From Doryteuthis pealeii (lineage: Eukaryota > Mollusca > Cephalopoda > Myopsida > Loliginidae), in the NCBI GenBank assembly GCA_023376005.1, contig CM042176.1, positions 12,546,694 through 12,610,693 of the forward strand: a stretch of DNA of 64,000 bases. Reading direction: 5' to 3'. Positions 34,255 through 37,863 of this stretch are shown here, one piece after another. The notes under the pieces were generated by a model. It did not search any database, was not told the DNA's origin, and saw only the letters and a program-made list of their open reading frames with translations. A program made the position numbers and the translations under genes. Positions within the stretch are counted from its first letter, which is position 1. Each line of letters starts with the position of its first letter.

Positions 34255-35782
34255 AAGTCATACAAACCACCTCCCAAACAATTAGGGACCTCACCAGCTC
34301 CTCCACAGATACAAATGCTTTTAACACCTCCAATGCCAGCATTACACCATACCATGCAACGACTGCAACAAAAGCTACATCGGAGAAACCCAACGCAGTC
34401 TTGAAAAACGGATCTACGAGCATAAAAGATCAATAAAGACACACGACAACCAAAATGACCTATTCACACACAGACTTCAACAGCAGACTTCAACCATACA
34501 TTCAACTTCAACCACACATCGCTGCTCAAACCCATATATAATAAGAACCTACACTGTCTATGCGAAACGGCAGTCATAGCAAATTGTAAAATAATAAAAC
34601 AAAGACAGGGGTTCTTCAATCTTGACACAGCTATTGCAAAAATCATAGTGCACGAGAACAAAATCAAATTCGAAAACAGTTAAAAAAAAACAAAATCCAA
34701 ACAGAAATAATCCGCCCCAGAATCTCCCAAAAATACTCTGCCTACAACCATCATCCTGATGACCTGACCTACAATCACTATTCAATGACCTACTTCTCCT
34801 TATACTGACCTACCCGACTATCCAATTTCTGATACACATCGGACATCAACACATTTGACCCACACTCCAAATATCAATTTCTCTCTAAAGTCAACTGACT
34901 GACCCAATGAAAAATAAAAGCACCATGCCCTACACACCTACCCAACCCGATCTCACACCCCTCACCCATTTACCTTTTCACTATAAAAGCAGAATGTACA
35001 AGTACTTATGTCAATAAAGTTTTGAAAAAGCTTCATCCAATAATGAGGTGAAATATCAGCTGATTTCAACTGTCTGTGTTGTTATATCCACAATTTCCTC
35101 TATTCTCAACCACATTTTGTTGGATTTATTCAAACCCTTCACTAAAGGATTGGGTAATTCCGAACAAAATGTGGTTGAAAATAGACGAAAAATGTGGATA
35201 AAACAACACAACAACTAAATTCAAATGATACTTTGCCTCGGTCTTTTGCAAAGCTTTTTCGAATTTAATTTGGATTATATTTGAAAAAGCTTCGCAAAAG
35301 ACTGAGGCAAAATATCATTTGAATTTAGTTGTGTTTTATCCGCATTTTCCCTCTATTTTCAACCACACACATAAGGTGTGTCAAAAAAAGTATCAAGTTT
35401 TTTTTGGTACTTTTTGACACACCTTGTATTCTGACCCCCCCCCCCAAAAAAAAATTCCATTCATTCTTTTCTATGTTGGTAAATACAGCTTTAAACTTGG
35501 TACTTTTTTGACACACCTTGTTTTACATCTATGCTACTAAATTACAAGTGAGTGTGTTAAAAAAAAACAAAAAAAAAACAGAGAGCCATTATTGCCTACT
35601 GTCCCATATAGACATCATAAAAAAAAATATTAAAAAAAAAATTTTTTTTTAAATATTAAAAAGATAAGAGAGTGCTTTACCAGAAACGGTCCGCTGTAAA
35701 TGAGATAGTAATCCTCCACATCTCTGAAAGTCCAAGTTGTCTCGGCCAGGTTTTTTGAATTCATTAATTGGCATATAAGCCT
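3289..35782 (-). CDS. RNF123: RNF123 (KPC1) E3 ubiquitin ligase, middle to C-terminal part, 16 exons
   Basis: RNF123 is the catalytic subunit of the cytoplasmic KPC complex (with UBAC1/KPC2), known in mammals to ubiquitinate p27Kip1 and to promote NF-kB p105 processing. Sixteen minus-strand segments, each bounded by AG acceptor and GT donor, join with matching phases into 577 codons without a stop. Blocks that match the vertebrate protein in order include [86 protein letters not shown] and [12 protein letters not shown]. The N-terminal SPRY domain and the C-terminal RING exon are not in this span; I found no RING cysteine pattern left of 3,289, so the 3' end lies outside the window. The preceding exons are on the opposite strand at 56.9-61.7 kb. 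Intron sizes range from about 0.5 to 7.3 kb and are filled with repeats. Assignment rests on remembered family similarity, not a search. Confidence 0.93.
3390..4370. other. AT-rich intron sequence, no feature
   Basis: Homopolymer-rich TTTAAA sequence at 3,440-3,900, with small local duplications (TAAATTAAATTAATCTTTTT). A TTCCAGAGCATTCCTATAAGG block (3,983-4,110) recurs at 32,850-33,000. Confidence 0.5.
4381..4567. mobile_element. hAT-type MITE with 8-bp target duplication
   Basis: Terminal inverted repeats start GGTTATTTCCTATAA and extend about 55 nt. Direct CATTTAAC lies on both sides (4,373-4,380 and 4,568-4,575). Eight-base duplications are typical of hAT elements. No coding capacity. Confidence 0.88.
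4612..4760 (-). CDS. RNF123: RNF123 exon with FLLGQ motif
   Basis: 149 nt, acceptor TTGCAG, donor GTAAGG. It encodes [20 protein letters not shown] then [10 protein letters not shown] and a Ser/Ala-rich stretch ending KVFTLRE, matching vertebrate [23 protein letters not shown]...KRFSLQ. A hAT-type MITE lies 45 nt downstream of the donor. Confidence 0.93.
5100..5385 (+). repeat. Family C copy
   Basis: It contains the GGGCAATAAACCCAGCCCTG block and the CCGGTCCAGTGGCC end. It lies between RNF123 exons 4,612 and 6,082. Confidence 0.75.
5515..6010. repeat. Direct repeat of about 155 bp, two copies
   Basis: GGACTTTATTTGAATAGAAT...ATATCCCATCATACAGGTAA...GGCAAAGAGTTAAG occurs at 5,515-5,668 and 5,854-6,009, with about 185 nt between. 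The second copy ends 70 nt before exon 6,082. Confidence 0.88.
6082..6166 (-). CDS. RNF123: RNF123 exon with [12 protein letters not shown] motif
   Basis: 85 nt, acceptor TTAAAG, donor GTAAGT. It encodes [20 protein letters not shown] then ILRSRNS, matching vertebrate LESVDHYPILVAVTGILVQLLVRG. Confidence 0.94.
6639..6912 (+). repeat. Family B, truncated copy
   Basis: Runs from ACATTCCCCGAGCTCC to AACCACCATCTGG and lacks both ends. It is immediately followed by a tRNA-like SINE. Confidence 0.75.
6935..7185 (+). mobile_element. tRNA-derived SINE (tRNA-Lys-like head)
   Basis: The head GTTAGCTCAGTCGGTAGAGC is a textbook A box region, and GGTTCCTAGTTCGATACCCG contains the B box. The body has TGAGTAACACAGGGATCTGT and a 3' GACTCCCTCGCTGCATGGC block. 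It resembles the tRNA-Lys-related SINEs described in octopus. It is not a functional tRNA gene: the anticodon arm is distorted. Confidence 0.85.
7199..7265 (-). pseudogene. Second partial duplicate of the RNF123 LNWSFSEFI exon
   Basis: About 67 nt nearly identical to the 3' half of the exon at 9,395-9,534, with an intact GTAAAT donor but no acceptor. It sits in the intron between the 7,364 and 6,082 exons, so it is a pseudoexon. It and the 9.2 kb copy continue into the same TTATCTCCCC...CGTTTGACTCTT flank, so one derives from the other. Confidence 0.75.
7364..7439 (-). CDS. RNF123: RNF123 exon
   Basis: 76 nt, acceptor TTTCAG, donor GTAAGT. It encodes [20 protein letters not shown] then SLPLPG, matching vertebrate [26 protein letters not shown]. 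Confidence 0.94.
7957..8145 (-). CDS. RNF123: RNF123 exon
   Basis: 189 nt, 63 codons in phase 0, acceptor TTCCAG, donor GTCAGT. It encodes [20 protein letters not shown]...[19 protein letters not shown] then [19 protein letters not shown]. It matches vertebrate [26 protein letters not shown] and FLDWTRPTSEMLLRRLAQ. Confidence 0.95.
8222..8414. mobile_element. hAT-type MITE, second copy
   Basis: Same GGTTATTTCC...GGAAATAACC termini, flanked by AAAAATTG at 8,214-8,221 and 8,415-8,422. The internal sequence is related to the 4.4 kb copy in inverted orientation (GTCTTCTTTTTTCCTAGTA). Confidence 0.88.
8430..8712. repeat. Minisatellite, about 43-bp units
   Basis: Six or seven copies of ATATACCCTACCTATGAACG then TTAATGGGTATGTCCCAATC, degrading at the right end. 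Confidence 0.93.
8850..9100 (+). repeat. Family C copy
   Basis: Shares the ACCCCACTTGTACGGGT start and the GGGCAATAAACCCAGCCCTG core; the TGCCTGGGGGGATGG block is missing. Confidence 0.75.
9226..9295 (-). pseudogene. Partial duplicate of the RNF123 LNWSFSEFI exon
   Basis: About 70 nt matching the 3' half of the exon at 9,395-9,534, lying immediately downstream of it. The donor-side bases are changed (TTTACA instead of TTTACC on the plus strand) and a four-base insertion breaks the frame. It shares a GAGTTATCTCC extension with the copy at 7.2 kb. Confidence 0.75.
9395..9534 (-). CDS. RNF123: RNF123 exon with LNWSFSEFI motif
   Basis: 140 nt, acceptor TTGTAG, donor GTAAAT. It encodes [20 protein letters not shown]...[19 protein letters not shown], matching vertebrate SVLNQLNWAFSEFIGMIQE. 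Its 3' half with flanking intron is repeated at 7,199-7,265 and 9,226-9,295. Confidence 0.95.
9650..9750. repeat. Short dispersed repeat, ATGGAGATTGT family
   Basis: About 95 bp with GAAACTACATCATCACCAAC then CACCTCCCTTAGTTATTTA. Copies at 9,650-9,750, 13,112-13,200 and 15,283-15,378 on the plus strand. Confidence 0.8.
10030..10371 (-). mobile_element. tRNA-Arg-like SINE, left arm of head-to-head pair
   Basis: On the minus strand the head reads GGACACATAGCCTAATGGAT...GCAGGTTCAATCCTGGTC, close to a tRNA-Arg (A box GCCTAATGGATA, B box GGTTCAATCC). The tail has TACCTGAAGAA, GGCACATCGGCC-type and GTACAGATAACAATGAAGAT blocks. Related copies are at 57,850-58,130, 58,400-58,640 and 59,218-59,575 (minus strand). 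Confidence 0.82.
10372..10710 (+). mobile_element. tRNA-Arg-like SINE, right arm of head-to-head pair
   Basis: Inverted partner of 10,030-10,371. It has lost about 40 nt around the B box, so only the left copy keeps a full internal promoter. Confidence 0.78.
11052..11142 (-). CDS. RNF123: RNF123 exon with GCGFGYRYT motif
   Basis: 91 nt, acceptor TTTTAG, donor GTAAGT. It encodes [20 protein letters not shown] then [10 protein letters not shown], matching vertebrate [28 protein letters not shown]. This is a diagnostic RNF123 block. Confidence 0.96.
11275..11480 (+). repeat. Family C copy, internally deleted
   Basis: The start block and the CTGGACCCCCGGCG end are present; the central GGGCAATAAACCC part is deleted. 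A (TA)n tract follows at 11,533. Confidence 0.7.
11832..11871 (-). ncRNA. Hammerhead ribozyme, minimal form
   Basis: Stem I TTATC pairs with GATAG (one G-U). The core is CTGAAGA (A at the tolerant position 7). Stem II is ACC-ATTTG-GGT, followed by GAAA; stem III is ACC-TA-GGT, then U16.1 A17. All 40 nt are accounted for by the hammerhead fold. It lies in an intron of RNF123 next to a (TA)n(CA)n tract. Confidence 0.8.
12064..12338. mobile_element. MITE-like element with 33-nt inverted ends
   Basis: TAATCTGAACATTAGCTACA at the left is mirrored by TGTAGCTAATGTTCAGATTA at the right. A partial relative with the same inner CGAACAAATTCGTATTTTCA block lies at 4,800-4,980. Confidence 0.75.
12512..12736. 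mobile_element. Fold-back MITE, GGACCATATGACC family
   Basis: Inverted arms of about 80 nt (ACCTTTAGGCACCCCTTTTT...) around an AT-rich centre, flanked by GATCATTG and AATCATTG, an imperfect 8-bp duplication. Confidence 0.82.
13555..13740. repeat. Short dispersed repeat, GGACATACATACACACAACT family
   Basis: Two adjacent copies of TTGTTTTATTTTCATAGTTT then ACTGCCCTTTATAT. Further copies at 49,770-49,860, 50,195-50,300, 62,640-62,715 and inverted at 62,757-62,805. A CTACCCGGCGATGCTTGGGT block (13,263-13,282; 50,077-50,100 variant) accompanies it. Confidence 0.78.
13770..14172. repeat. Tandem array of about 150-bp units abutting an exon
   Basis: Two full units and a partial third of GTTGGATTATTTTGTATTTA...CACATGGTTTAAACCTCAGC. 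The last unit ends in AGCCAATCAAC just before the donor of exon 14,178. Confidence 0.92.
14178..14265 (-). CDS. RNF123: RNF123 exon with [10 protein letters not shown] motif
   Basis: 88 nt, acceptor TTCCAG, donor GTGAGT. It encodes [20 protein letters not shown] then NWILVRIWK, nearly identical to vertebrate [22 protein letters not shown]. The donor lies only a few bases from the end of a roughly 150-bp tandem repeat array (13,770-14,172). Confidence 0.95.
14423..15089. mobile_element. Solo LTR nested in a family B repeat
   Basis: 667 bp beginning TGTGAGAAGACC and ending GTATCACA, so it has TG...CA ends with 5-bp inverted TGTGA/TCACA. It interrupts a family B copy exactly, and CCTC (14,419-14,422 and 15,090-15,093) is the 4-bp target duplication. 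No internal gag-pol. It is therefore the remnant of an LTR retrotransposon removed by LTR recombination. Confidence 0.85.
15380..16190. other. AT-rich intron sequence, no feature
   Basis: No coding or repeat structure recognised beyond simple AT-richness. Confidence 0.45.
16260..16760. repeat. Direct repeat of about 165 bp, two copies
   Basis: ATGCACAACACAGTTGAG...CAACCTGGTCTTGCATTTTC occurs at 16,265-16,430 and 16,595-16,755. A third, inverted relative is at 37,675-37,775 inside the mariner 3' part. Confidence 0.8.
16864..16951 (-). CDS. RNF123: RNF123 exon
   Basis: 88 nt, acceptor TTTCAG, donor GTAAGA. It encodes [20 protein letters not shown] then ALENLPLE, matching vertebrate [28 protein letters not shown]. 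Phases fit both neighbours. Confidence 0.92.
17198..17338. repeat. Inverted repeat AAGTTAAGGTAGCATGGACA
   Basis: Arms 17,198-17,222 and 17,276-17,298 are reverse complements; a third partial arm follows a (TA)n at 17,322-17,338. Between the arms is CTGAAGATTGCAGAGGCATG then AAAC, which has hammerhead-like core pieces but no proper stem I. Related blocks at 17,617-17,695 and 17,990-18,060. Confidence 0.75.
17335..17610 (+). mobile_element. tRNA-like SINE, GTGTAATGGTTA head
   Basis: Head GCGTGTGGTGTAATGGTTAA with B-box-like ATTCAAATCCTG, body TGGGCTCTTTGACCTTGG, 3' end CATCCTGCTCGTGCGGAGGG then (TG)n. Fragments are at 49,230-49,480 (+), 51,298-51,430 (+), 52,255-52,450 (+) and the left window edge. 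Confidence 0.72.
18165..18345 (-). mobile_element. Short hammerhead-bearing repeat (SINE-like)
   Basis: The unit comprises the hammerhead, a GTTTGAATAGGTATGCCCGCC block, an ATTAATTA palindromic tract, then TTAGGTACGACTTCAATTAAG and AGAATATGTG-type 3' sequence ending in poly-A. A second full copy is at 55,905-56,125 (+); a partial tail is at 48,770-48,845 (+). Confidence 0.7.
18299..18340 (-). ncRNA. Hammerhead ribozyme in an AT-tailed SINE-like repeat
   Basis: Stem I CTCTG/CAGAG, core CTGATGA, stem II GGCC-TAATA-GGCC, GAAA, stem III ATG-TA-CAT, U16.1 A17. All core bases are canonical. It is followed by a TTAATTAATT-rich tail and ATTAGGTACGACTTCAATTA, shared with 55.9-56.1 kb. Confidence 0.88.
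18356..18388 (+). ncRNA. Inactivated partial hammerhead facing the one at 18,299
   Basis: Inverted copy 15 nt away: CTCTG, CTGATGA and GGCC-TATTA-GGCC are intact, but GAAA is replaced by AAAA and stem III is missing. The two form a hairpin around ATAGATAGGAAG. Confidence 0.7.
18585..18840. repeat. Minisatellite, 33-bp units
   Basis: About seven copies of ACCAAATGTAATACTATGAT then CTGGTCACGGG, with variants. Confidence 0.92.
18845..20325. other. Intron sequence, unclassified
   Basis: Besides the 27-bp minisatellite there is an AACAATAAAAGACCTTTATTAATC block (18,940) that could be a terminal-repeat polyadenylation signal, and three diverged units around CAGTATTTTGCTTCATATCAACC (19,640-19,930). 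No proven element. Confidence 0.35.
19140..19245. repeat. Minisatellite, about 27-bp units
   Basis: Four copies of TCTGGTCAAGAACCAGCTCT and variants. Confidence 0.85.
20329..20403 (-). CDS. RNF123: RNF123 exon
   Basis: 75 nt, acceptor GTGCAG, donor GTGAGT. It encodes [20 protein letters not shown] then IVNS, matching vertebrate LTRLAAILAKHFADARIVGTD. A tandem repeat array of about 190-bp units starts about 30 nt upstream of the acceptor. Confidence 0.9.
20425..21290. repeat. Tandem array of about 190-bp units
   Basis: Five copies of AAGAGTCTGAATAATTTTGA...TTATGTTTAAAATAGTTTTG...CATTTCATTTTATGAGATCC. It fills nearly the whole intron between exons 21,318 and 20,329. Confidence 0.92.
21318..21495 (-). 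CDS. RNF123: RNF123 exon
   Basis: 178 nt, acceptor CTGTAG, donor GTAAGA. It starts in phase 0 and ends with one base. It encodes [16 protein letters not shown]...[23 protein letters not shown], matching vertebrate LLRVCLRTIE...[23 protein letters not shown]. This is one of the best conserved blocks and fixes the family identity. Confidence 0.94.
21960..22215 (+). mobile_element. LINE 3' fragment of a second family
   Basis: One frame reads [11 protein letters not shown], a signature of reverse-transcriptase polyprotein C-termini; a shifted frame continues [20 protein letters not shown] then HRRHC, an intact C2H2 finger. A frameshift separates the two. It follows a 70-nt family B fragment (21,895-21,966). 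Confidence 0.8.
22353..22457 (-). CDS. RNF123: RNF123 exon
   Basis: 105 nt, 35 codons in phase 0, acceptor TTTTAG, donor GTAATA. It encodes [20 protein letters not shown] then [15 protein letters not shown], predicted helical, and matches the vertebrate segment ILAELTKSQKVFSEKL...RRLAWVHATVYS. Confidence 0.9.
22470..23625. repeat. Tandem array derived from a SINE tail
   Basis: A dozen or more copies of a 70-100 bp unit built from TTTTTGAGATGAGGCTTGAT, TTGGATTATTCAGATTATTG and CTTCATCTTTATTGTTAAGA, with variable internal deletions. The same unit forms arrays at 47,730-48,215 (opposite orientation), 58,740-59,235 and twice at 21,560-21,720. It corresponds to the tail of the tRNA-Arg-like SINE. 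Confidence 0.9.
23866..23904 (+). ncRNA. Degenerate hammerhead-like motif inside an inverted repeat
   Basis: Stem I TAACC/GGTTA, core CTGAAGA, weak stem II, GAAA, short stem III AC-ACGA-GT, U16.1 A17. Stem II pairs poorly and has U opposite U at its base, as in the 28,413 motif. Inverted arms of about 48 nt (23,800-23,848 and 23,878-23,926) overlap it. Confidence 0.45.
23933..23992 (+). ncRNA. Hammerhead-like motif with long stem II
   Basis: Stem I CGAGGT/ACCACG (one mismatch), core CTGAAGA, seven-pair stem II CTTGTGG/CCACGAG closed by non-canonical A-G and G-U steps, GAAA, stem III ATG-GTC-CAT, U16.1 A17. It starts 30 nt after the previous motif. Confidence 0.5.
24234..24317 (-). CDS. RNF123: RNF123 exon
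   Basis: 84 nt, 28 codons in phase 0, acceptor TTGTAG, donor GTAAGT. It encodes [20 protein letters not shown] followed by KLKNCPED, matching vertebrate VNEYAMALRDTEDKLRRCP. The (CA)n/(TA)n tract at 24,129-24,191 ends about 40 nt downstream of the donor. Confidence 0.9.
24600..25960. other. AT-rich intron sequence with one LTR-like patch
   Basis: 25,030-25,350 has CTATAAATATTCGACACTGT, a TATA-box-like start context as in LTRs, but no ends or target duplication were found. The ATATGAACCTTTCATTAAGTTG block at 24,930-24,980 is the reverse complement of 24,425-24,475. Confidence 0.35.
25980..26155. repeat. Tandem repeat, 57-bp units
   Basis: Three copies of AATACTGTATTTACAAAGCT then TAGTCTGGCACATGGTCACT, and a partial fourth. 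Confidence 0.93.
26480..26735 (-). mobile_element. tRNA-derived SINE, minus strand
   Basis: Reverse complement shows GTTTAGCTCAGTCGGCAGAA at the head and the same body and 3' blocks as the 6.9 kb copy. Confidence 0.82.
27195..27485 (+). mobile_element. tRNA-derived SINE with (AAAT)n insert
   Basis: Head CAGTTTAGCTCAGTCGGTAG, B box GGTTCTGGGTTCAATACTGG, body duplication AGATTAGGTAATCTGATCTG and an internal AAATAAATAAAT run before the CCTCGCTGTCC end. The duplicated version is at 38,300-38,600. Confidence 0.82.
27527..27800 (+). repeat. Family C copy
   Basis: Nearly complete but with a different 3' end (GACCCCGAGGGGTCTCGGGT) running into a partial tRNA-like SINE. Confidence 0.75.
27805..28000 (+). 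mobile_element. Partial tRNA-derived SINE
   Basis: It starts within the anticodon arm (ACCACCTAGGAATTGC), has the B box AGGTTCGATTCTAG and the common 3' block. The 5' head is missing. A further 3' piece lies at 55,590-55,660. Confidence 0.7.
28071..28210 (-). CDS. RNF123: RNF123 exon with Ser-rich start
   Basis: 140 nt, acceptor CTCTGCAG after a long pyrimidine run, donor GTCAGT. It encodes a run of six serines, then [36 protein letters not shown]. The ELLDGI...HKQLGK part matches the vertebrate LLEVLDGAVMMYNLSVHQQLGK block. A noisy copy lies at 39,197-39,339. Confidence 0.9.
28413..28452 (+). ncRNA. Hammerhead-like ribozyme with U-U at 10.1/11.1
   Basis: Stem I CTCAT/ATGAG is perfect, the core is CTGATGA, and stem II is T-TGG-ATTA-CCA-T, in which the usual G-C closing pair is U opposite U. 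GAAA, stem III AC-TAA-GT and U16.1 U17 follow. All other core positions are intact. A degraded copy is at about 39.55 kb. Confidence 0.65.
28490..29045 (-). repeat. Penelope-type 3' region, minus strand
   Basis: Reverse complement contains CCCCTCACCCGTTCACTTAT and AATAAATGACTGAAGAAATT, parallel to 34.9-35.05 kb. No coding frame survives. Confidence 0.5.
29150..29450 (-). mobile_element. tRNA-headed, hammerhead-containing retroposon
   Basis: In transcript order: tRNA-like head (TAGTCGAGCGGTAGCCGAGC, then GACTCCCGGTTTCGATTTC), GGAGGGAAATCG, the hammerhead, and a tail with CGAACTTTATACGATATACG-like and GCAATTACAATGCG-like blocks ending in poly-A/TA. Related copies are at 33,960-34,215 (+) and 29,560-29,700 (+, tail only). 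Confidence 0.65.
29308..29353 (-). ncRNA. Hammerhead ribozyme downstream of a tRNA-like head
   Basis: Stem I ATATCG/CGATGT (one G-U), core CTGATGA, stem II GACTT-AATA-AAGTT, GAAA, short stem III with one C opposite A, U16.1 A17. A tRNA-like segment with GGTTTCGATTTC as B box (29,375-29,445, minus) lies just upstream. Confidence 0.78.
29940..30300 (-). pseudogene. Penelope-like C-terminal fragment
   Basis: The minus frame reads [20 protein letters not shown] then [11 protein letters not shown]...[15 protein letters not shown], then by frameshift LQILEAICI and [15 protein letters not shown]. This resembles the region after the GIY-YIG core in Penelope proteins. Arms of about 85 nt (29,713-29,800 and 30,229-30,331) flank it in inverted orientation. 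A copy is at about 41.1-41.4 kb. Confidence 0.6.
30335..31500. other. Unclassified repeat-like intron sequence
   Basis: 30,690-31,160 contains a short tandem (AACTCGACAGAGTCGGAGCG, twice) and TTATATAAATTGTAATATCTTG; LTR-like composition, ends not resolved. Copied with errors at 41,830-42,380. A duplicated TTCATTTTCCTTTCCTATGA block flanks a (TA)n at 31,230 and 31,355. Confidence 0.4.
31535..31780. repeat. Tandem duplication of about 115 bp
   Basis: Two copies of TTGTATGCAAAAGTCTAAA...GGAGGGGGTGCATGAATACA...GAGGCGGGGAGGA, ending in a GTAGTGGTTAA tRNA-like piece. Copied at 42,785-43,030. Confidence 0.85.
31822..32260 (+). mobile_element. LINE 3' end plus tail
   Basis: Same C2H2-type terminus as at 0.4-0.7 kb ([11 protein letters not shown]... 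then a partly decayed finger), followed by a TTTGGTTTGGTTTG-type simple tail and the CTCAGTGGGTCATTTAATGC 3' block that leads directly into family B. Confidence 0.7.
32258..32706 (+). repeat. Family B, near full-length copy
   Basis: Full order of blocks present, ending GCCCCAGCCAACAGGGC; follows the LINE tail without a gap. Confidence 0.8.
33170..33220 (-). CDS. RNF123: RNF123 small exon, Lys/Ser-rich linker
   Basis: 51 nt with acceptor TTTCAG and donor GTGAGT. It encodes [16 protein letters not shown], a charged low-complexity linker. There is no strong family match, but the phases (2 in, 1 out) fit both neighbours exactly and a degraded copy of the same exon lies at 44.49 kb. It could be alternatively spliced since it is a multiple of three. 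Confidence 0.8.
33290..33480. repeat. Tandem repeat with (TA)n, about 70-bp units
   Basis: Three copies of AAGCATATCAAGGAATTTAA then TATTTAAAGAAAAAAA, each followed by a TA run, between exon 33,170 and a family C repeat. Confidence 0.85.
33495..33745 (+). repeat. Family C GC-rich short repeat
   Basis: About 250 bp, from GTACCCCACTTGTACGGGT through GGGCAATAAACCCAGCCCTG and GGGGGGATGGCCCCCTGGGA to CGAAACCGGGTGGGGCTGC. Other copies: 5,100-5,385, 8,850-9,100, 11,275-11,480, 27,527-27,800, 38,655-38,930, 44,850-45,110 and 52,795-53,000. The internal CCC/GGG inverted blocks suggest a structured RNA. It is often bordered by (TA)n. The family is not recognised; it is probably a SINE. Confidence 0.8.
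34062..34107 (+). ncRNA. Hammerhead ribozyme with one core substitution
   Basis: Stem I ACATCG/CGATGT has six perfect pairs, stem II GACTT-AATA-AAGTT is intact, then GAAA, stem III ACA-GTC-TGT, U16.1 A17. The core reads ATGATGA: C3 is replaced by A, which should abolish or strongly reduce cleavage. It is the same family as 29,308. A corrupted copy is at about 45.45 kb. Confidence 0.75.
34256..34720 (+). pseudogene. Penelope-like element, GIY-YIG endonuclease end
   Basis: The plus frame from 34,340 reads [20 protein letters not shown] then [16 protein letters not shown], the GIY-YIG nuclease signature (Y..PC..C...YIGET...L..R..EH) at the C-terminus of Penelope reverse transcriptases. A continuation with [20 protein letters not shown] follows in a shifted frame. 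The RT domain is absent. A noisy copy is at 45.66-46.13 kb. Confidence 0.85.
34800..35370 (+). repeat. Penelope-type 3' region with inverted repeat
   Basis: ACCCCTCACCCATTTACCTT, TATAAAAGCAGAATG and AATAAAGTTTTGAAAAAGCT blocks are followed by an inverted repeat (35,208-35,260 with 35,279-35,332, arms containing TCAAATGATACTTTGCCTC). A related sequence runs on the minus strand at 28,500-28,780. Confidence 0.6.
35681..35782 (-). CDS. RNF123: RNF123 exon (first of the minus-strand block)
   Basis: 102 nt, flanked by acceptor AACAG and donor GTAAAG. It begins with two bases completing a split codon and ends with one. It encodes [12 protein letters not shown]...[17 protein letters not shown], matching the vertebrate segment AYIPPQVF...DLQRLGGLLSHLRKTL. 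The partner exons that should precede it (roughly 65 residues in the human protein) were not found anywhere in the window. Confidence 0.92.
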
Positions 35783-36621
35783 CTGTTAATATAAAGATTT
35801 TGAAACAAAGACGTAAGCAATCTGAACAAATTGGACTATTTTTATTGTATATGTTCCCTTTATATGATAATAATATATAAATAAATATAACAAAATATTA
35901 AATAAAAAAAATAAAAAATACATATATATATTAATTAAATAAATAAAATAAAATTAGATAAATAATAATAATATATATATATAAGGAAAAAAATTTTTTT
36001 TAAATAAGTATACAAAAATTTTTTTAAATAGGTATACAAAAATTTTTTTAAATAGGTATACAAATTTTTTAAATAAGTATACAAAGAATTTTTTAAATAA
36101 GTAACCAAAAAATGCGTGAATTCCCCCCCCCCACACACACACTTCCACCCAAAAAGGTAAATGGAATATTCTATAATATTTAAAAAGTCTGTAAAATTGA
36201 AATTTGTAAGTAAAATATATTCCGACTTCATTTTATTTATGATGTGTCGCAAGGTATGTGTTATTATTTTTTATTGCTCATTACTTCTCTTACTAAAACA
36301 ATCTGTTGACTTGTGTTGATTTGTTTTTTTTTTAAATAAATAACTCGTATCTTGCACTATCCCATCGTAAAAAGAAGAAAAGAAAGTGTTCAAACTATTG
36401 AACTCAAAGTTAAATGATGAATATGTTGCTAGAAGATATTTACATCCAGTAAGATATAATTAATATGTATGTTTCGAGCCAGTATCATCCTGGTTCAAAA
36501 AAATAAAATTTAGAAAAAAATTTAAAAAAACAAAAAAAACATCTAAGAGATTACAGAAAAAAATTGACTGAATTACACTATTTTCTTTGTTTTTTTTAAA
36601 TCGAAATGTTTTGATATTGTA

Positions 36622-37863
36622 ACACATCACTCAATAAGTCCCGGGCCTGACATATAGACAGCACCACTAATAAAAAAATCCATATGCTCTTATAAAGTAC
36701 TAATCTTCAAATGGCACGTGTCAAAATGTGAGCCCAATCGGATTATTAGTTTACAAGTTATTTAAGTGAAGCTACTGCTGCAAATTTTCAAATTCTGAAT
36801 TTCGTGTGTTGATAAAGCATTGCTTTCTGATAGGAAAAAATTCTGTTCAACCAAAGAGATAGCAGAGGAGTTGAAGATATCAGAAGGGCAGGGTATTCAC
36901 GATTTTGCATGAACATTTGTCAATGAGAAAGCTGCATTTGCTCACAGTCAATCAAAAACAACAACGCGTCAACGATTCAGAGCGTTGTTTGCAACTGTTT
37001 CAATGCAACAAAAAGGAGTTTTTTGTGTAAATATGTGACAATAGATGAAACATGGATCCACCACTTCACTCCAGAGTCAAATAGGCAGTCAGCTGAGTGG
37101 ACAGCAGCAGGTGAAAGCCGTCCAAAGCAACCAAAGATGCAAACATCAGCAGGTGAGGTTTTGGCCTTCGTATTTTGGGTGCGTAAGGTATTTTATTCAG
37201 AAGGGAAGAACCATCAATAGCAAATATTATATAGCATTATTGGTGCGCTTGAAAGAAGAAATCACCAAAAAACGGCCACAAATGAAGAAAAAACTGCTCT
37301 TTCGCCAAGACAATGTACCGTGTCACAAGTCGATTGCAACGATGGCAAAACTACATGAATTGCTTCTGCACCCACCCTATTCTCCAGATCTGGCCCCCAG
37401 CGACTACTGGCTGTTTGCAGACCTCAAAAGAATGCTCCAGGGTAAGAGATTTGGCTCCAATGAAAAAGTGATATCAGAAACTGAGGCGTATTTTGAGGCC
37501 AAAGACAAATTGTTCTACAAAAAAGGCATTGAATTATTAGAGAAGCGTTAGAATCAGTGTATCACCCTAGAAGGAGACTATGTTGATGAATAAAGTCGAA
37601 TCTTGCCTAAAAGTTGTTTTATTAGTGTTATGTTTTTTACATACAGATAAATTATATGGAGGATAGGAATGATAATGCAAGACCAGGTTGTCATAAAATT
37701 AAATAGGTTTTATTTAAACACAGAGTAGAAAATGCTTCTAACTCTCAAGCGACTTAACCAGTAACTGAATGCTGGTGTTCAAAAGTAAACAAATGCTTTG
37801 ACTGATCAACTCTATTTAAGTCTATTTGTGTTAGTTAGGCCCGGGACTTATTGAGTGATGTGT
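36622..37863 (+). mobile_element. Mariner element with intact inverted repeats
   Basis: 1,242 bp bounded by perfect 26-nt inverted repeats ACACATCACTCAATAAGTCC...GGCC and flanking TA dinucleotides, the mariner target duplication. It lies in what would be the intron upstream of the 35,681 exon. Confidence 0.93.
36790..37600 (+). pseudogene. Mariner transposase, inactivated
   Basis: Recognisable pieces: an N-terminal helix-turn-helix remnant (EIAEELKISEG), TIDETWIHHFTPESNRQSAEW-like first catalytic Asp region, LLFRQDNVPCHKS (second Asp) and HPPYSPDLAPSDYWLF (third Asp, spaced as DD34D). Damage: a stop after IHDFA, a frameshift near 37,020-37,190 between VLAFVFWVR and KGRTINSKYYIALLV, and a TAG at 37,549 where the family has Trp before NQCITLEGDYVDE. 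Not functional as read. Confidence 0.9.
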